Assembly: GCA_025936615.1 (NCBI GenBank)
Contig: JAICSZ010000176.1
Location: forward strand, 1 to 5,306
From: Pedococcus sp.
Lineage (GTDB): Bacteria > Actinomycetota > Actinomycetes > Actinomycetales > Dermatophilaceae
Length of the DNA: 5,306 nucleotides
Direction: 5' to 3'
The notes under the pieces are model-generated. The model was not told where the DNA came from. It ran no database searches and worked only from the letters and a program-made list of their open reading frames with translations. Positions 1 to 5,306 of the stretch are shown here, in pieces (position 1 is the first letter of the stretch; each line of letters opens with the position of its first letter). The position numbers were made by a program, and so were the translations under genes.

Positions 1-6
1 CGGGGC

Positions 7-654
7 CTACTGGGGGAGCAGGACGCCGTCGATGATGTAGACGGTGGCGTTGGCGGTCTGGACGTTCCCGCAGACGACCTTGGCCTTGCCGACCTCGTAG
101 GTGTCGCCCATCTTGGTCACCGTGATCGTGCTCCCGGCGAGGGTCTTGTGGTCACCCGCGAGCTGGCCGGGGGAGAGCCGGCCCTGCACGACGTGGTTGG
201 TGAGGACCTTGGTGAGCAGTCCCTTGGGGTCCTTCATCGCCGCGTCCATGGTGTCCTTGGGGACTGCCGCGAAGGCGTCGTTGGTCGGCGCGAACACGGT
301 GATGTCCTTGGCGGTGTTCAGGGTGTCGACCAGGCCGGCCGCCTTCACCGCTCCGACGAGCTGGCTGAGGACCGGGTTGTTGGCGGCCGCGGTCGCCACG
401 GGGTCGGTGGCCATGCCGGCGAAGGACCCCTTGCCGTCTTGCGGGACGGCGGAGCAGGCCGGCCCGAACGGCTCGGCCGCCATGTCGCTCGAGGACGAGG
501 AGCTCGACGAGGACGAGCTCGACGACGAGGAGGGCATCGTCGAGGAGGACGAGTCCCCACCGGCCGTGTCGTTGCTGGAGCTGCCACAGGCGGCGAGGCC
601 GAGCGGCAGGGCGAGGGTGAGCGCAGCGATCGTGCTGCGGCGGGCGAGGCGCAT
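7..654 (-). CDS. FAS1 (fasciclin) domain lipoprotein, MPT70/MPT83-like
   Basis: A 215-residue secreted lipoprotein. Residues 1-23 form a signal peptide with an Arg-rich n-region (MRLARR), a hydrophobic core and a lipobox LAAC, predicting lipidation at Cys23. A Ser/Asp/Thr-rich linker follows, including 15 consecutive Ser at residues 42-56. One FAS1 domain fills about residues 75-215, with the TVFAPTNDAF block, the HVVQG block and the C-terminal ATVYIIDGVLLP block. Cys67 and Cys195 flank the domain in the contexts GPAC and VVCG, as in mycobacterial MPT70/MPT83, where the equivalent cysteines form a disulfide. From memory the match to MPT83 is strong along the whole domain. FAS1 domains mediate adhesion or protein-protein contacts; no enzymatic role is expected. 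The start is supported by AAGGAG 5 bases upstream. It lies 80 bases downstream of the molybdopterin oxidoreductase on the same strand and has its own SigK-like promoter. The exact biological role is unknown. Confidence 0.93.
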   Translation of the reverse strand: MRLARRSTIAALTLALPLGLAACGSSSNDTAGGDSSSSTMPSSSSSSSSSSSSSSSDMAAEPFGPACSAVPQDGKGSFAGMATDPVATAAANNPVLSQLVGAVKAAGLVDTLNTAKDITVFAPTNDAFAAVPKDTMDAAMKDPKGLLTKVLTNHVVQGRLSPGQLAGDHKTLAGSTITVTKMGDTYEVGKAKVVCGNVQTANATVYIIDGVLLPQ

Positions 655-659
655 GGTGT

Positions 660-665
660 CTCCTT
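660..665 (-). promoter_or_regulatory. Shine-Dalgarno site of the FAS1 lipoprotein gene
   Basis: The minus strand reads AAGGAG followed by ACACC and the ATG at 654. This is a near-perfect ribosome binding site at 5-base spacing, and it fixes the start codon. It contrasts with the neighbouring oxidoreductase gene, which has no recognisable site. Confidence 0.85.
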
Positions 666-690
666 GGTGGATGTCATTGGGACACAGTCA

Positions 691-717
691 ATTCGGCGCC
701 GGGCGCCGGTTGGATTG
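691..717 (-). promoter_or_regulatory. Putative SigK-type promoter of the FAS1 gene
   Basis: On the minus strand CAATCC (717-712) is followed after 15 bases by CCGAAT (696-691). As I recall, the mycobacterial SigK consensus is CCATCC, a spacer of 16-17 bases, then CCGAAT. The match here is 5/6 at -35 and 6/6 at -10, with a slightly short spacer. A transcript starting about 7 bases past the -10 would have a leader of roughly 30 bases carrying the AAGGAG site. The biological argument is strong, because the downstream gene resembles MPT70/MPT83, the classical SigK targets. It remains a motif match read by eye. Confidence 0.5.
694..708. repeat. GC inverted repeat overlapping the FAS1 promoter
   Basis: CGGCGCC, one base, then GGCGCCG gives a perfect 7+1+7 inverted repeat. 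As a hairpin it would fold with about 5 pairs and a 5-base loop. It occupies most of the spacer and half of the -10 of the putative FAS1 promoter. It could be an operator-like site, part of a weak terminator after the oxidoreductase, or a by-product of GC richness. No T-run follows it on the minus strand (only AATTG). Confidence 0.4.
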
Positions 718-730
718 CCAGCGAGCTGGC
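717..730 (-). terminator. Small hairpin just after the oxidoreductase stop
   Basis: GCCAG-CGAG-CTGGC is a perfect 5-pair stem with a 4-base loop, beginning 4 bases after the oxidoreductase stop codon in the minus direction. With the GC inverted repeat at 694-708 it forms two tandem hairpins in an 80-base gap. There is no T-tract, so this would be a weak or non-canonical terminator. It might only attenuate read-through into the FAS1 gene. Confidence 0.3.
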
Positions 731-734
731 TCGG

Positions 735-2306
735 TCAGGCGATGTTGACGACGATGGCGTGGTAGCCCGAGGCGCCGGACGGAAAGGGCTCGGCGCGACG
801 GTCGGTCTGCACCGCGCCGGTGCCGTCGGTGGCCCGCACGGTGAGGTCGTGGCGGCCCTTCGTGGCGGGCCACATCCAGTACCACTGGCGCCAGTAGTCG
901 GTGCCGCCGTCCGGGCCGAGCGTTGCGCGGTGCCACGGGCCGTCGTCGACGCGTACCTCCACCGCCTCGATCCCCCGGCCCTGCGCCCAGGCGACACCGC
1001 CGATCGCGAGGGGCCCGGGCTGGTAGGTCGCCAGCCCCCTGGGCGTGTCGATCCGCGACTGCGTCTTGACCTCGGCCCTGGCGGCCCAGCCCCGCTTGGT
1101 CCAGTAGGCCTCGCGCTCCGCGTACGTCGTGGCTCGCAGGCGGGTCAGCCACTTGGTGGCACCGACGTAGCCGTAGAGCCCCGGTGTCAGCAGCCGCGCG
1201 GGGAACCCCCGCTCCGGCGGCAGTGGCCGCCCGTCGATGCCCACCGCAACGATCGCGTCGCGGTCGTCGGTGAGGGCAGTGATCGGCGTCGAGATGGTCA
1301 TGCCGTCGGTCGACGCGCTGAGCACCTGGTCGACACCGCTGCGGACCCCCGCCCGCTCGAGGAGGTCGCGCACGCGCACGCCGAGCCACCTGGCCGAGCC
1401 GACGTAGGGACCGCCAACCGGGTTGCTGACGCAGTTGAGGGTGATGTCCTTCTCGACCATCGGCAGCGCGAGCAGGTCCGTGAAGCTCAGGGTGAACGGG
1501 CGCTCGACGTCTCCGTCGACCACGAGCCGCCACGACGAGGTGTCCACGCGTGGGACCACGAGCGCGGTGTCGACGCGGTAGAAGTCCTTGAGCGGGGTGC
1601 GAAACGGGCTGACTCCCTGCACTGTCCCCTCGATGCCGGTGGGCAGCGCAGCTGGCGTGTTGGTCGGCTGGGGGAGGACGACCGAGGTCGGGGCCGTCTT
1701 CCGGGTGGCGAACTGCTGGCCGAGCGTGCCGACCGCTGCGGCGCCCGCGGTGACGCCGACGGCTCCGAGCAGGAACGTGCGCCGCGGCGGCGCGCCGGCG
1801 GAGCCTGCTGCGTATGCCGTGTGGTCCAGCGGCGACTCGTGGGTCGCCGTGTCGAGGGGGCCGGCTGTGGGCAGGAGCCGGCGCAGGCCGGCCAGCGTGG
1901 CGACCCCCACGAGGGCCGCTGCCACGCTGGGGACGGCGTCGGCCGGCGTCGCCGCCGGCCGGGCGAGCGCGGCTGCGCAGGCCAGCGCAGCCAAGACCAC
2001 GAGGAGGCCGGCGGCGGTCCGCGGCCGTCGCGCTGAGGCCAGGCCGATCGCAGCCGCCGCTACCGCAGTGACGACCGCGACCGAGGCCAGCAGGACGGGC
2101 TTGTCCGCTGTGCCCAGCTGCTGGACCGCCCACTCCTTGACCGGGGTGGGCGTGGCGTCGATGACCGTCGAGCCCACCGCAAGGACGGGGGAGGCGGAGG
2201 GGGCGACCCATGCGGCGAGGAGGTGACCGGCGGCCATGCCGGCGGCTGCGGCGAGCAGTCCGCACACGGCATACGGCCACAGCGAGCGACGGACGGCGGG
2301 GTGCAT
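735..2306 (-). CDS. Membrane-anchored molybdopterin-dependent oxidoreductase, sulfite oxidase/YedY family
   Basis: A 523-residue protein. Hydrophobic segments at about residues 10-35, 70-92, 98-115 and 122-141 predict four membrane helices. Residues 175-182 read RRTFLLGA, a twin-arginine-like motif leading a fifth helix (to about 195), after which the catalytic part should lie outside the membrane. The Mo-cofactor domain (about 235-425) contains LNCVSNPVGG, where Cys292 is the expected molybdenum ligand, plus WLGVRVRDLLERAG and the GFPARLLTPGLYGYVGATKW block. An Ig-like Mo-co dimerisation domain closes the protein (about 430-523, with DYWRQWYWMWPATKGRHDL). The family performs two-electron oxidations or reductions, such as sulfite oxidation or Met-sulfoxide reduction; the substrate here is unknown. 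ATG at 2306 is preferred because the first helix follows directly. ATG 2396 would add 30 residues rich in Pro and Arg, and GTG 2327 would add 7. None has a good Shine-Dalgarno site; a leaderless start at 2306 fits the promoter found upstream. No Moco biosynthesis or cytochrome partner is visible. Confidence 0.92.
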   Translation of the reverse strand: MHPAVRRSLWPYAVCGLLAAAAGMAAGHLLAAWVAPSASPVLAVGSTVIDATPTPVKEWAVQQLGTADKPVLLASVAVVTAVAAAAIGLASARRPRTAAGLLVVLAALACAAALARPAATPADAVPSVAAALVGVATLAGLRRLLPTAGPLDTATHESPLDHTAYAAGSAGAPPRRTFLLGAVGVTAGAAAVGTLGQQFATRKTAPTSVVLPQPTNTPAALPTGIEGTVQGVSPFRTPLKDFYRVDTALVVPRVDTSSWRLVVDGDVERPFTLSFTDLLALPMVEKDITLNCVSNPVGGPYVGSARWLGVRVRDLLERAGVRSGVDQVLSASTDGMTISTPITALTDDRDAIVAVGIDGRPLPPERGFPARLLTPGLYGYVGATKWLTRLRATTYAEREAYWTKRGWAARAEVKTQSRIDTPRGLATYQPGPLAIGGVAWAQGRGIEAVEVRVDDGPWHRATLGPDGGTDYWRQWYWMWPATKGRHDLTVRATDGTGAVQTDRRAEPFPSGASGYHAIVVNIA

Positions 2307-2313
2307 GTGGGAG

Positions 2314-2341
2314 GTTCGTCGCGCCACCGGCTCCCGGATGG
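2314..2341 (-). promoter_or_regulatory. Putative SigK-type promoter of the oxidoreductase gene
   Basis: On the minus strand CCATCC (2341-2336) is followed after exactly 16 bases by ACGAAC (2319-2314). Against the recalled SigK consensus this is 6/6 at -35 and 4/6 at -10, with consensus spacing. The -10 ends 7 bases before the ATG at 2306, so transcription would begin at or next to the start codon and give a leaderless mRNA. That explains the lack of a ribosome binding site. If the longer ATG 2396 start were used instead, this site would lie inside the gene and be spurious. The strongest support is that the downstream neighbour has a similar site. Confidence 0.42.
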
Positions 2342-2445
2342 GCGACGGTGGCGGCCGCGCGAGGTTTGGCGGGGCGCCCGGGCGGGCAGCGACCATTGAG
2401 TGTGCGACGACCAGGACAGCTGCGTGTTCCACCGGCGACTCGTCG

Positions 2446-2450
2446 GGTGA
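2446..2450 (+). promoter_or_regulatory. Probable Shine-Dalgarno site before the GTG start
   Basis: GGTGA lies 3 bases before the GTG at 2454. It pairs with the 5' end of the anti-Shine-Dalgarno sequence (full complement AAGGAGGTGA), so the short spacing is acceptable. An in-frame TGA at 2448-2450, inside the site itself, rules out any start further upstream and makes GTG 2454 the earliest possible start. Confidence 0.6.
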
Positions 2451-2453
2451 GTC

Positions 2454-4145
2454 GTGAACAAGGCGCAGAGCGACGTCTGGTGGAAGAACACCATCACCTA
2501 CTGCCTGGACGTCAAGACGTTCCTCGACTCCGACGGTGACGGCTGGGGGGACCTGGCGGGGCTGGAGCGCAAGCTCGGCTACCTGCGCGACCTCGGGGTG
2601 GGCTGCATCTGGCTCACGCCTTGCTACCCCTCGCCGATGCGGGACGACGGCTACGACATCAGCGACTTCTACTCCGTCGACCCGCGTCTGGGCACGCTGG
2701 GGGAGTTCGTGGAGCTCGTGCGCACCGCCCACGCACTCGGGATGCGCGTGGTCATGGACCTCGTGGTCAACCACACCTCCGACGAGCACCCCTGGTTCAC
2801 CCAGGCAGCGGCGGACAAGGGGTCCAGGTACCACGACTACTACCTCTGGTCGCAGACCCGGCCGGACCCACAGCCACCCGTCGTGTTCCCCGGTGAGCAG
2901 AAGGAGACGTGGAGCTGGAACCGCAGCGCCCGGCGCTACTACTTCCACCGCTACCACGACTTCCAGCCCGACCTCGCCTTCGGGCACCCGGGCGTGCACG
3001 ACGAGATCCACCAGATCCTGGGCTTCTGGCTCGAGCTGGGGATCGACGGCTTCCGCGTGGACTCGCTGCCCTTCCTGGTCGACAAGCCAGGCCGGGAGGA
3101 CGAGCCGGTCGAACAGCGTCACGGCGACCTGCGCACCCTGCGCGACTTCCTCAGCCGGCGCAACGGCGAGGCCGTGCTGCTGGGAGAGGCCAACGTGCCG
3201 GTCGAGGAGCAGCGCCGCTTCTTCGGCGACCCCTCCTGCCCGCACGACGAGTCCGAGGCGCAGGTGCTGTTCGACTTCGAGATGCAGGCGAGCATCTGGC
3301 TGGCCCTGGCGCGCGGCTGCGCCGAGCCGGTCGCGCGCGCGCTGCGTGGACGACCCGACCTCCCGGACTCGTGCACGTATGCCGTGTTCGCCCGGCACCA
3401 CGACGAGCTCACCTTCGAGCAGGTGCTGTCCAAGGCCGAGGCGCAGGAGGTCAGGGCGGCCTTCGACCCCGACGGCGTCGGGTGGATCTACGACCGGGGG
3501 CTGCGCCGCAGGCTGGCTTCCCTGCTCGGTGGCGACGAGGCACGGGTGCGGCTGGCCATCTCGCTCGTGATGGCACTGCCGGGCATGCCCGTCCTGCACT
3601 ATGGCGACGAGATCGGGCTGCGCGACGACCTGGGCCTGCCCGGCCGCTTGGCGACCCGCCCGCCGATGCGCTGGAGCCCGGGTGACGGGGGCTTCTCGAC
3701 GGCGCCGACGAAGGCGTGGGTGCGTCCTCCGGCGCCAGCGGGCGGTGGTGTCGAGGACTCCGTGGCAGAGCAGCGCGCCGGCCCCGACTCGGTGTTGTCC
3801 TTCACGCGCCACGTCATGTCGCTGCGGCGTGACTGCCAGGAGATCGGGCACGGTGCCAGCCGCGTGCTCGAGTCGCCCGACCCGGGGGTGCTCCTCGTGC
3901 AGAGCACCTGGCTCGACGGCGTGGTGCTGACGGCACACAACCTGTCGGACCGGCGGGTGGAGCGTGCGCTGGGCGACGACCTGCCCGATGAGCCCCTCGA
4001 CGACGCCGTCGACCTCACCGGTTCCCGCCTCGTCGACCTCCGCGAGCCGATGTCCCTGGACCCGTTCGGCATGCGCTGGCTGCGCCTGCGCGAACCCGGC
4101 CGGATCAGCCGGTCGAGCGCCGGCCACGCGTCGGCCGCGCCGTGA
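2454..4145 (+). CDS. GH13 alpha-amylase-family enzyme, trehalose synthase-like
   Basis: A 563-residue cytosolic protein with no signal peptide. The GH13 barrel starts with YCLDVKTFLDSDGDGWGD (residues 16-33) and LTPCYPSPMRDDGYDI. Conserved region I is DLVVNHTSDEHPWF (102-115). The catalytic triad is complete: nucleophile Asp203 in GFRVDS, acid/base Glu245 in LLGEAN, and Asp317 in RHHDELT. LHYGDEIG and PPMRWSP follow, then a C-terminal beta domain to about residue 553. HDELTFE, the PSPMRDDGYDI block and the overall length resemble trehalose synthase (maltose-trehalose interconversion). However, the YCLDV and VVFPGEQKETWSW blocks differ from canonical TreS (usually a YEV start and a DTETSNW-like block). 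They match a subgroup often labelled trehalose synthase or alpha-amylase family protein, whose activity I do not know to be proven. GTG start with GGTGA upstream. No maltokinase, GlgE or TreY/TreZ gene is in view. Stop-to-stop convergent with the next gene. Confidence 0.88.
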   Translation: MNKAQSDVWWKNTITYCLDVKTFLDSDGDGWGDLAGLERKLGYLRDLGVGCIWLTPCYPSPMRDDGYDISDFYSVDPRLGTLGEFVELVRTAHALGMRVVMDLVVNHTSDEHPWFTQAAADKGSRYHDYYLWSQTRPDPQPPVVFPGEQKETWSWNRSARRYYFHRYHDFQPDLAFGHPGVHDEIHQILGFWLELGIDGFRVDSLPFLVDKPGREDEPVEQRHGDLRTLRDFLSRRNGEAVLLGEANVPVEEQRRFFGDPSCPHDESEAQVLFDFEMQASIWLALARGCAEPVARALRGRPDLPDSCTYAVFARHHDELTFEQVLSKAEAQEVRAAFDPDGVGWIYDRGLRRRLASLLGGDEARVRLAISLVMALPGMPVLHYGDEIGLRDDLGLPGRLATRPPMRWSPGDGGFSTAPTKAWVRPPAPAGGGVEDSVAEQRAGPDSVLSFTRHVMSLRRDCQEIGHGASRVLESPDPGVLLVQSTWLDGVVLTAHNLSDRRVERALGDDLPDEPLDDAVDLTGSRLVDLREPMSLDPFGMRWLRLREPGRISRSSAGHASAAP

Positions 4146-4153
4146 GGCGGCCG
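4132..4153. terminator. Possible bidirectional terminator hairpin at the convergent gene ends
   Basis: CGGCCGC (4132-4138) and GCGGCCG (4147-4153) form a perfect 7-pair, all-GC stem with the 8-base loop GCCGTGAG. The loop contains the GH13 stop codon TGA (4143-4145). It lies where two convergent genes finish 25 bases apart, so it could serve both strands. There is no T-run on either side, so it would be a non-canonical terminator of the kind common in high-GC actinobacteria. No other terminator-like structure is visible in this gap. Confidence 0.4.
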
Positions 4154-4170
4154 GGTAGGCGGGGGGTCCG

Positions 4171-5306
4171 TCAGCGGGCAGGAGTGCGACGCGGAGCCAG
4201 CAGCAGGGCCTGGTCGGGCTGCACCGCACCGTCGTAGCGGGCGAGCTCCCCGTTGCCCTCGAACGCCTGGCTGTCGACGTGCACCTCCCAGTCGCCCTCC
4301 AGTGGCACCTGCTTGGCTCGGGCTGTGAAGTTGACCAGCACCACCACCTGGTCCTCGCCGAGCGAGCGTCGGTAGGACAGGACCCCGCGGGCCAGGTCGA
4401 GGTGGTGCCAGCTCCCGAACTGCAGGACCGGACTGCTGCGCCGGAGGCGGATGAGCCGCCGGTGCAGGTTGAGTATCGAGTCGGGGTCTTCGCGCTGCGC
4501 CTCGGCGCTCAGCGTGTCGGAGTCCGGTGGGAACGGCCGCCACGGGTCCGCTCCGTCCCATCCGTGGGGAGGCTCCCTCAGCCACGGCATGGGCCCGCGC
4601 GCGACGTCACGGCCGGCTGGGTCCACCATCTGCGTGCGCCGCAGGTCGAGGTCCTCCAGGCCAAGCTCCTCGCCCTGGTACACGAAGATGGTGCCCCGCA
4701 GCGTCAACAACAGCACCGCGGCGGCGCGGGCGCGCTGCATCGAACCGCCGTAGCGGGTTCGCAGGCGCGAGTTGTCGTGGTTGGACAGGGTCCACACCGG
4801 CCAGGCGTCCGCGGGGTCGAGCTGCTGCTCGATCGTCGTCACGAGCATCCGCCAGATGATCGGGTCCCACGGGGCGTCGAGAGGCGGGAAGTTGAAGGTC
4901 AGCTGCAGCTCGTCGCCCTGCCCGTAGTACGTGACGATCTGGGCCTCCTTGCGCAGGTTGACCTCGCCCACGAGCACCCGGTCGCCGTCGTAGGAGTCGG
5001 TCAGTCTTCGTACCCGGCGCAGCACCTCATGGGTCCGCGGGTGGTCGTTGAAGCCGTTGATCGGCTCACCCGCGAAGCACCTGTCGTCGTCGGAGAAGCT
5101 CAGGTCCTTGCCAAGGCACTGGGTGGAGTCGATGCGGAACCCGTCGACACCACGGTCGAGCCAGAACCGCAGGCCGTCCAGCATCGCCTCGACGACGTCC
5201 TCGTGGTACCAGTTCAGGTCCGGCTGCTGGGGGAGGAAGAAGTGGAGGTAGTACTGGTCCGTCCCCTCGTCGAGGGTCCACGTGCTCCCGGAGTCGATAG
5301 CCGACC
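4171..5306 (-). CDS. GH13 alpha-glucosidase / oligo-1,6-glucosidase-type enzyme (5' end outside window)
   Basis: The C-terminal 377 residues are visible. The frame stays open to the window edge, so the start is missing. Counting from the first whole codon, the visible part begins just before YYLHFFLPQQPDLNW (about residues 19-33), the domain B exit typical of actinobacterial alpha-glucosidases. Next come GVDGFRIDS with nucleophile Asp59, VLVGEVN with acid/base Glu114, and LSNHDNSR with the third acid Asp177. FVYQGEELGLED and DPAGRDVARGPMPW follow, then a C-terminal beta domain with VVVLVNFT. Family members run to about 530-560 residues, so roughly 150-180 are missing, including region I. The enzyme should release glucose from the non-reducing ends of short maltose- or isomaltose-type oligosaccharides. 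The residue after the nucleophile is Ser, where Val usually marks alpha-1,6 and Thr alpha-1,4 preference, so linkage preference is open. It runs opposite to the trehalose synthase-like gene and is not in its operon. Confidence 0.92.
   Translation of the reverse strand, partial: SAIDSGSTWTLDEGTDQYYLHFFLPQQPDLNWYHEDVVEAMLDGLRFWLDRGVDGFRIDSTQCLGKDLSFSDDDRCFAGEPINGFNDHPRTHEVLRRVRRLTDSYDGDRVLVGEVNLRKEAQIVTYYGQGDELQLTFNFPPLDAPWDPIIWRMLVTTIEQQLDPADAWPVWTLSNHDNSRLRTRYGGSMQRARAAAVLLLTLRGTIFVYQGEELGLEDLDLRRTQMVDPAGRDVARGPMPWLREPPHGWDGADPWRPFPPDSDTLSAEAQREDPDSILNLHRRLIRLRRSSPVLQFGSWHHLDLARGVLSYRRSLGEDQVVVLVNFTARAKQVPLEGDWEVHVDSQAFEGNGELARYDGAVQPDQALLLAPRRTPAR

Larger units (their letters stand above)
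2307..2453. other. Divergent intergenic region
   Basis: These 147 bases separate the oxidoreductase start from the GH13 start, so both genes must be driven from here or from within a neighbour. The minus-strand SigK-like site lies at 2314-2341. For the plus-strand gene I see no convincing -35/-10 pair. A 10-base palindrome CGCCCGGGCG at 2375-2384 is present, but it is weak evidence in DNA this GC-rich. No convincing small gene was found. Confidence 0.6.

Noticed and set aside
688..2280. A 530-codon minus-strand frame overlapping the oxidoreductase.
   Set aside because: It is Arg/Pro/Gly-rich nonsense in a shifted frame of a gene with recognisable domains.
2375..2384. The 10-base palindrome CGCCCGGGCG in the divergent gap, as a regulator binding site.
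   Set aside because: All-GC palindromes of this length are common by chance here, and there is no second copy or known consensus to support it.
2396..2424. A TTGAGT element as a housekeeping -35 for the GH13 gene.
   Set aside because: No acceptable -10 lies at 16-18 bases downstream.
2236..2457. A 73-codon plus-strand frame whose TGA overlaps the GH13 start as GTGA, like a translationally coupled leader gene.
   Set aside because: Its first third lies antisense to the oxidoreductase N-terminus, its composition is unremarkable, it has no clear ribosome site, and it matches no family I know. The overlap is probably chance.
735..4145. A functional link (shared operon or system) between the Mo-oxidoreductase and the GH13 enzymes.
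   Set aside because: The genes are divergent, with different families and cellular locations. Nothing beyond adjacency connects them.
2307..4229. A minus-strand open frame continuous with the oxidoreductase frame runs antisense through the whole GH13 gene.
   Set aside because: It reads as low-complexity Arg/Val/Glu/Gly-rich protein with no domain. It is the expected shadow of a high-GC gene on the opposite strand, while the plus strand encodes an intact GH13 enzyme with its catalytic triad.

Overview
The window is very GC-rich (about 70% by eye), with strong third-position GC, a GTG start, and family signatures typical of a high-GC actinobacterium (Actinomycetota). The genus cannot be fixed from the sequence. 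There are four protein genes, tightly packed. There is no RNA gene, transposon, CRISPR array or phage signature that I can support.

Left half (7-2306, both genes on the minus strand): an MPT70/MPT83-like FAS1 (fasciclin) lipoprotein lies downstream of a membrane-anchored molybdopterin oxidoreductase of the sulfite oxidase/YedY type. The oxidoreductase has about four N-terminal helices, then a twin-arginine motif before a fifth helix, then the Mo-cofactor domain. Both genes have upstream elements resembling the mycobacterial SigK promoter (CCATCC-like -35, CCGAAT-like -10). In M. tuberculosis the MPT70/MPT83 genes are SigK-controlled, so the pair looks like a cell-envelope regulon of SigK/RskA type. 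The sigma factor itself is not in the window.

Right half (2454-5306): a cytosolic GH13 enzyme related to trehalose synthase reads to the right, divergently from the oxidoreductase across a 147-base gap. It converges, with only 25 bases between stops, on a second GH13 enzyme of the alpha-glucosidase/oligo-1,6-glucosidase type on the minus strand. The second gene's 5' part lies beyond the window. Together they suggest alpha-glucan, maltose or trehalose metabolism, but they are not one operon and have no evident functional link to the left half.

Nothing here is clearly a new biological system. The points most worth a second look are the paired SigK-like promoters (one implying a leaderless mRNA), the probable dual Sec/Tat topology of the oxidoreductase, and the uncertain specificity of the two GH13 enzymes, both of which carry Ser next to the catalytic nucleophile.
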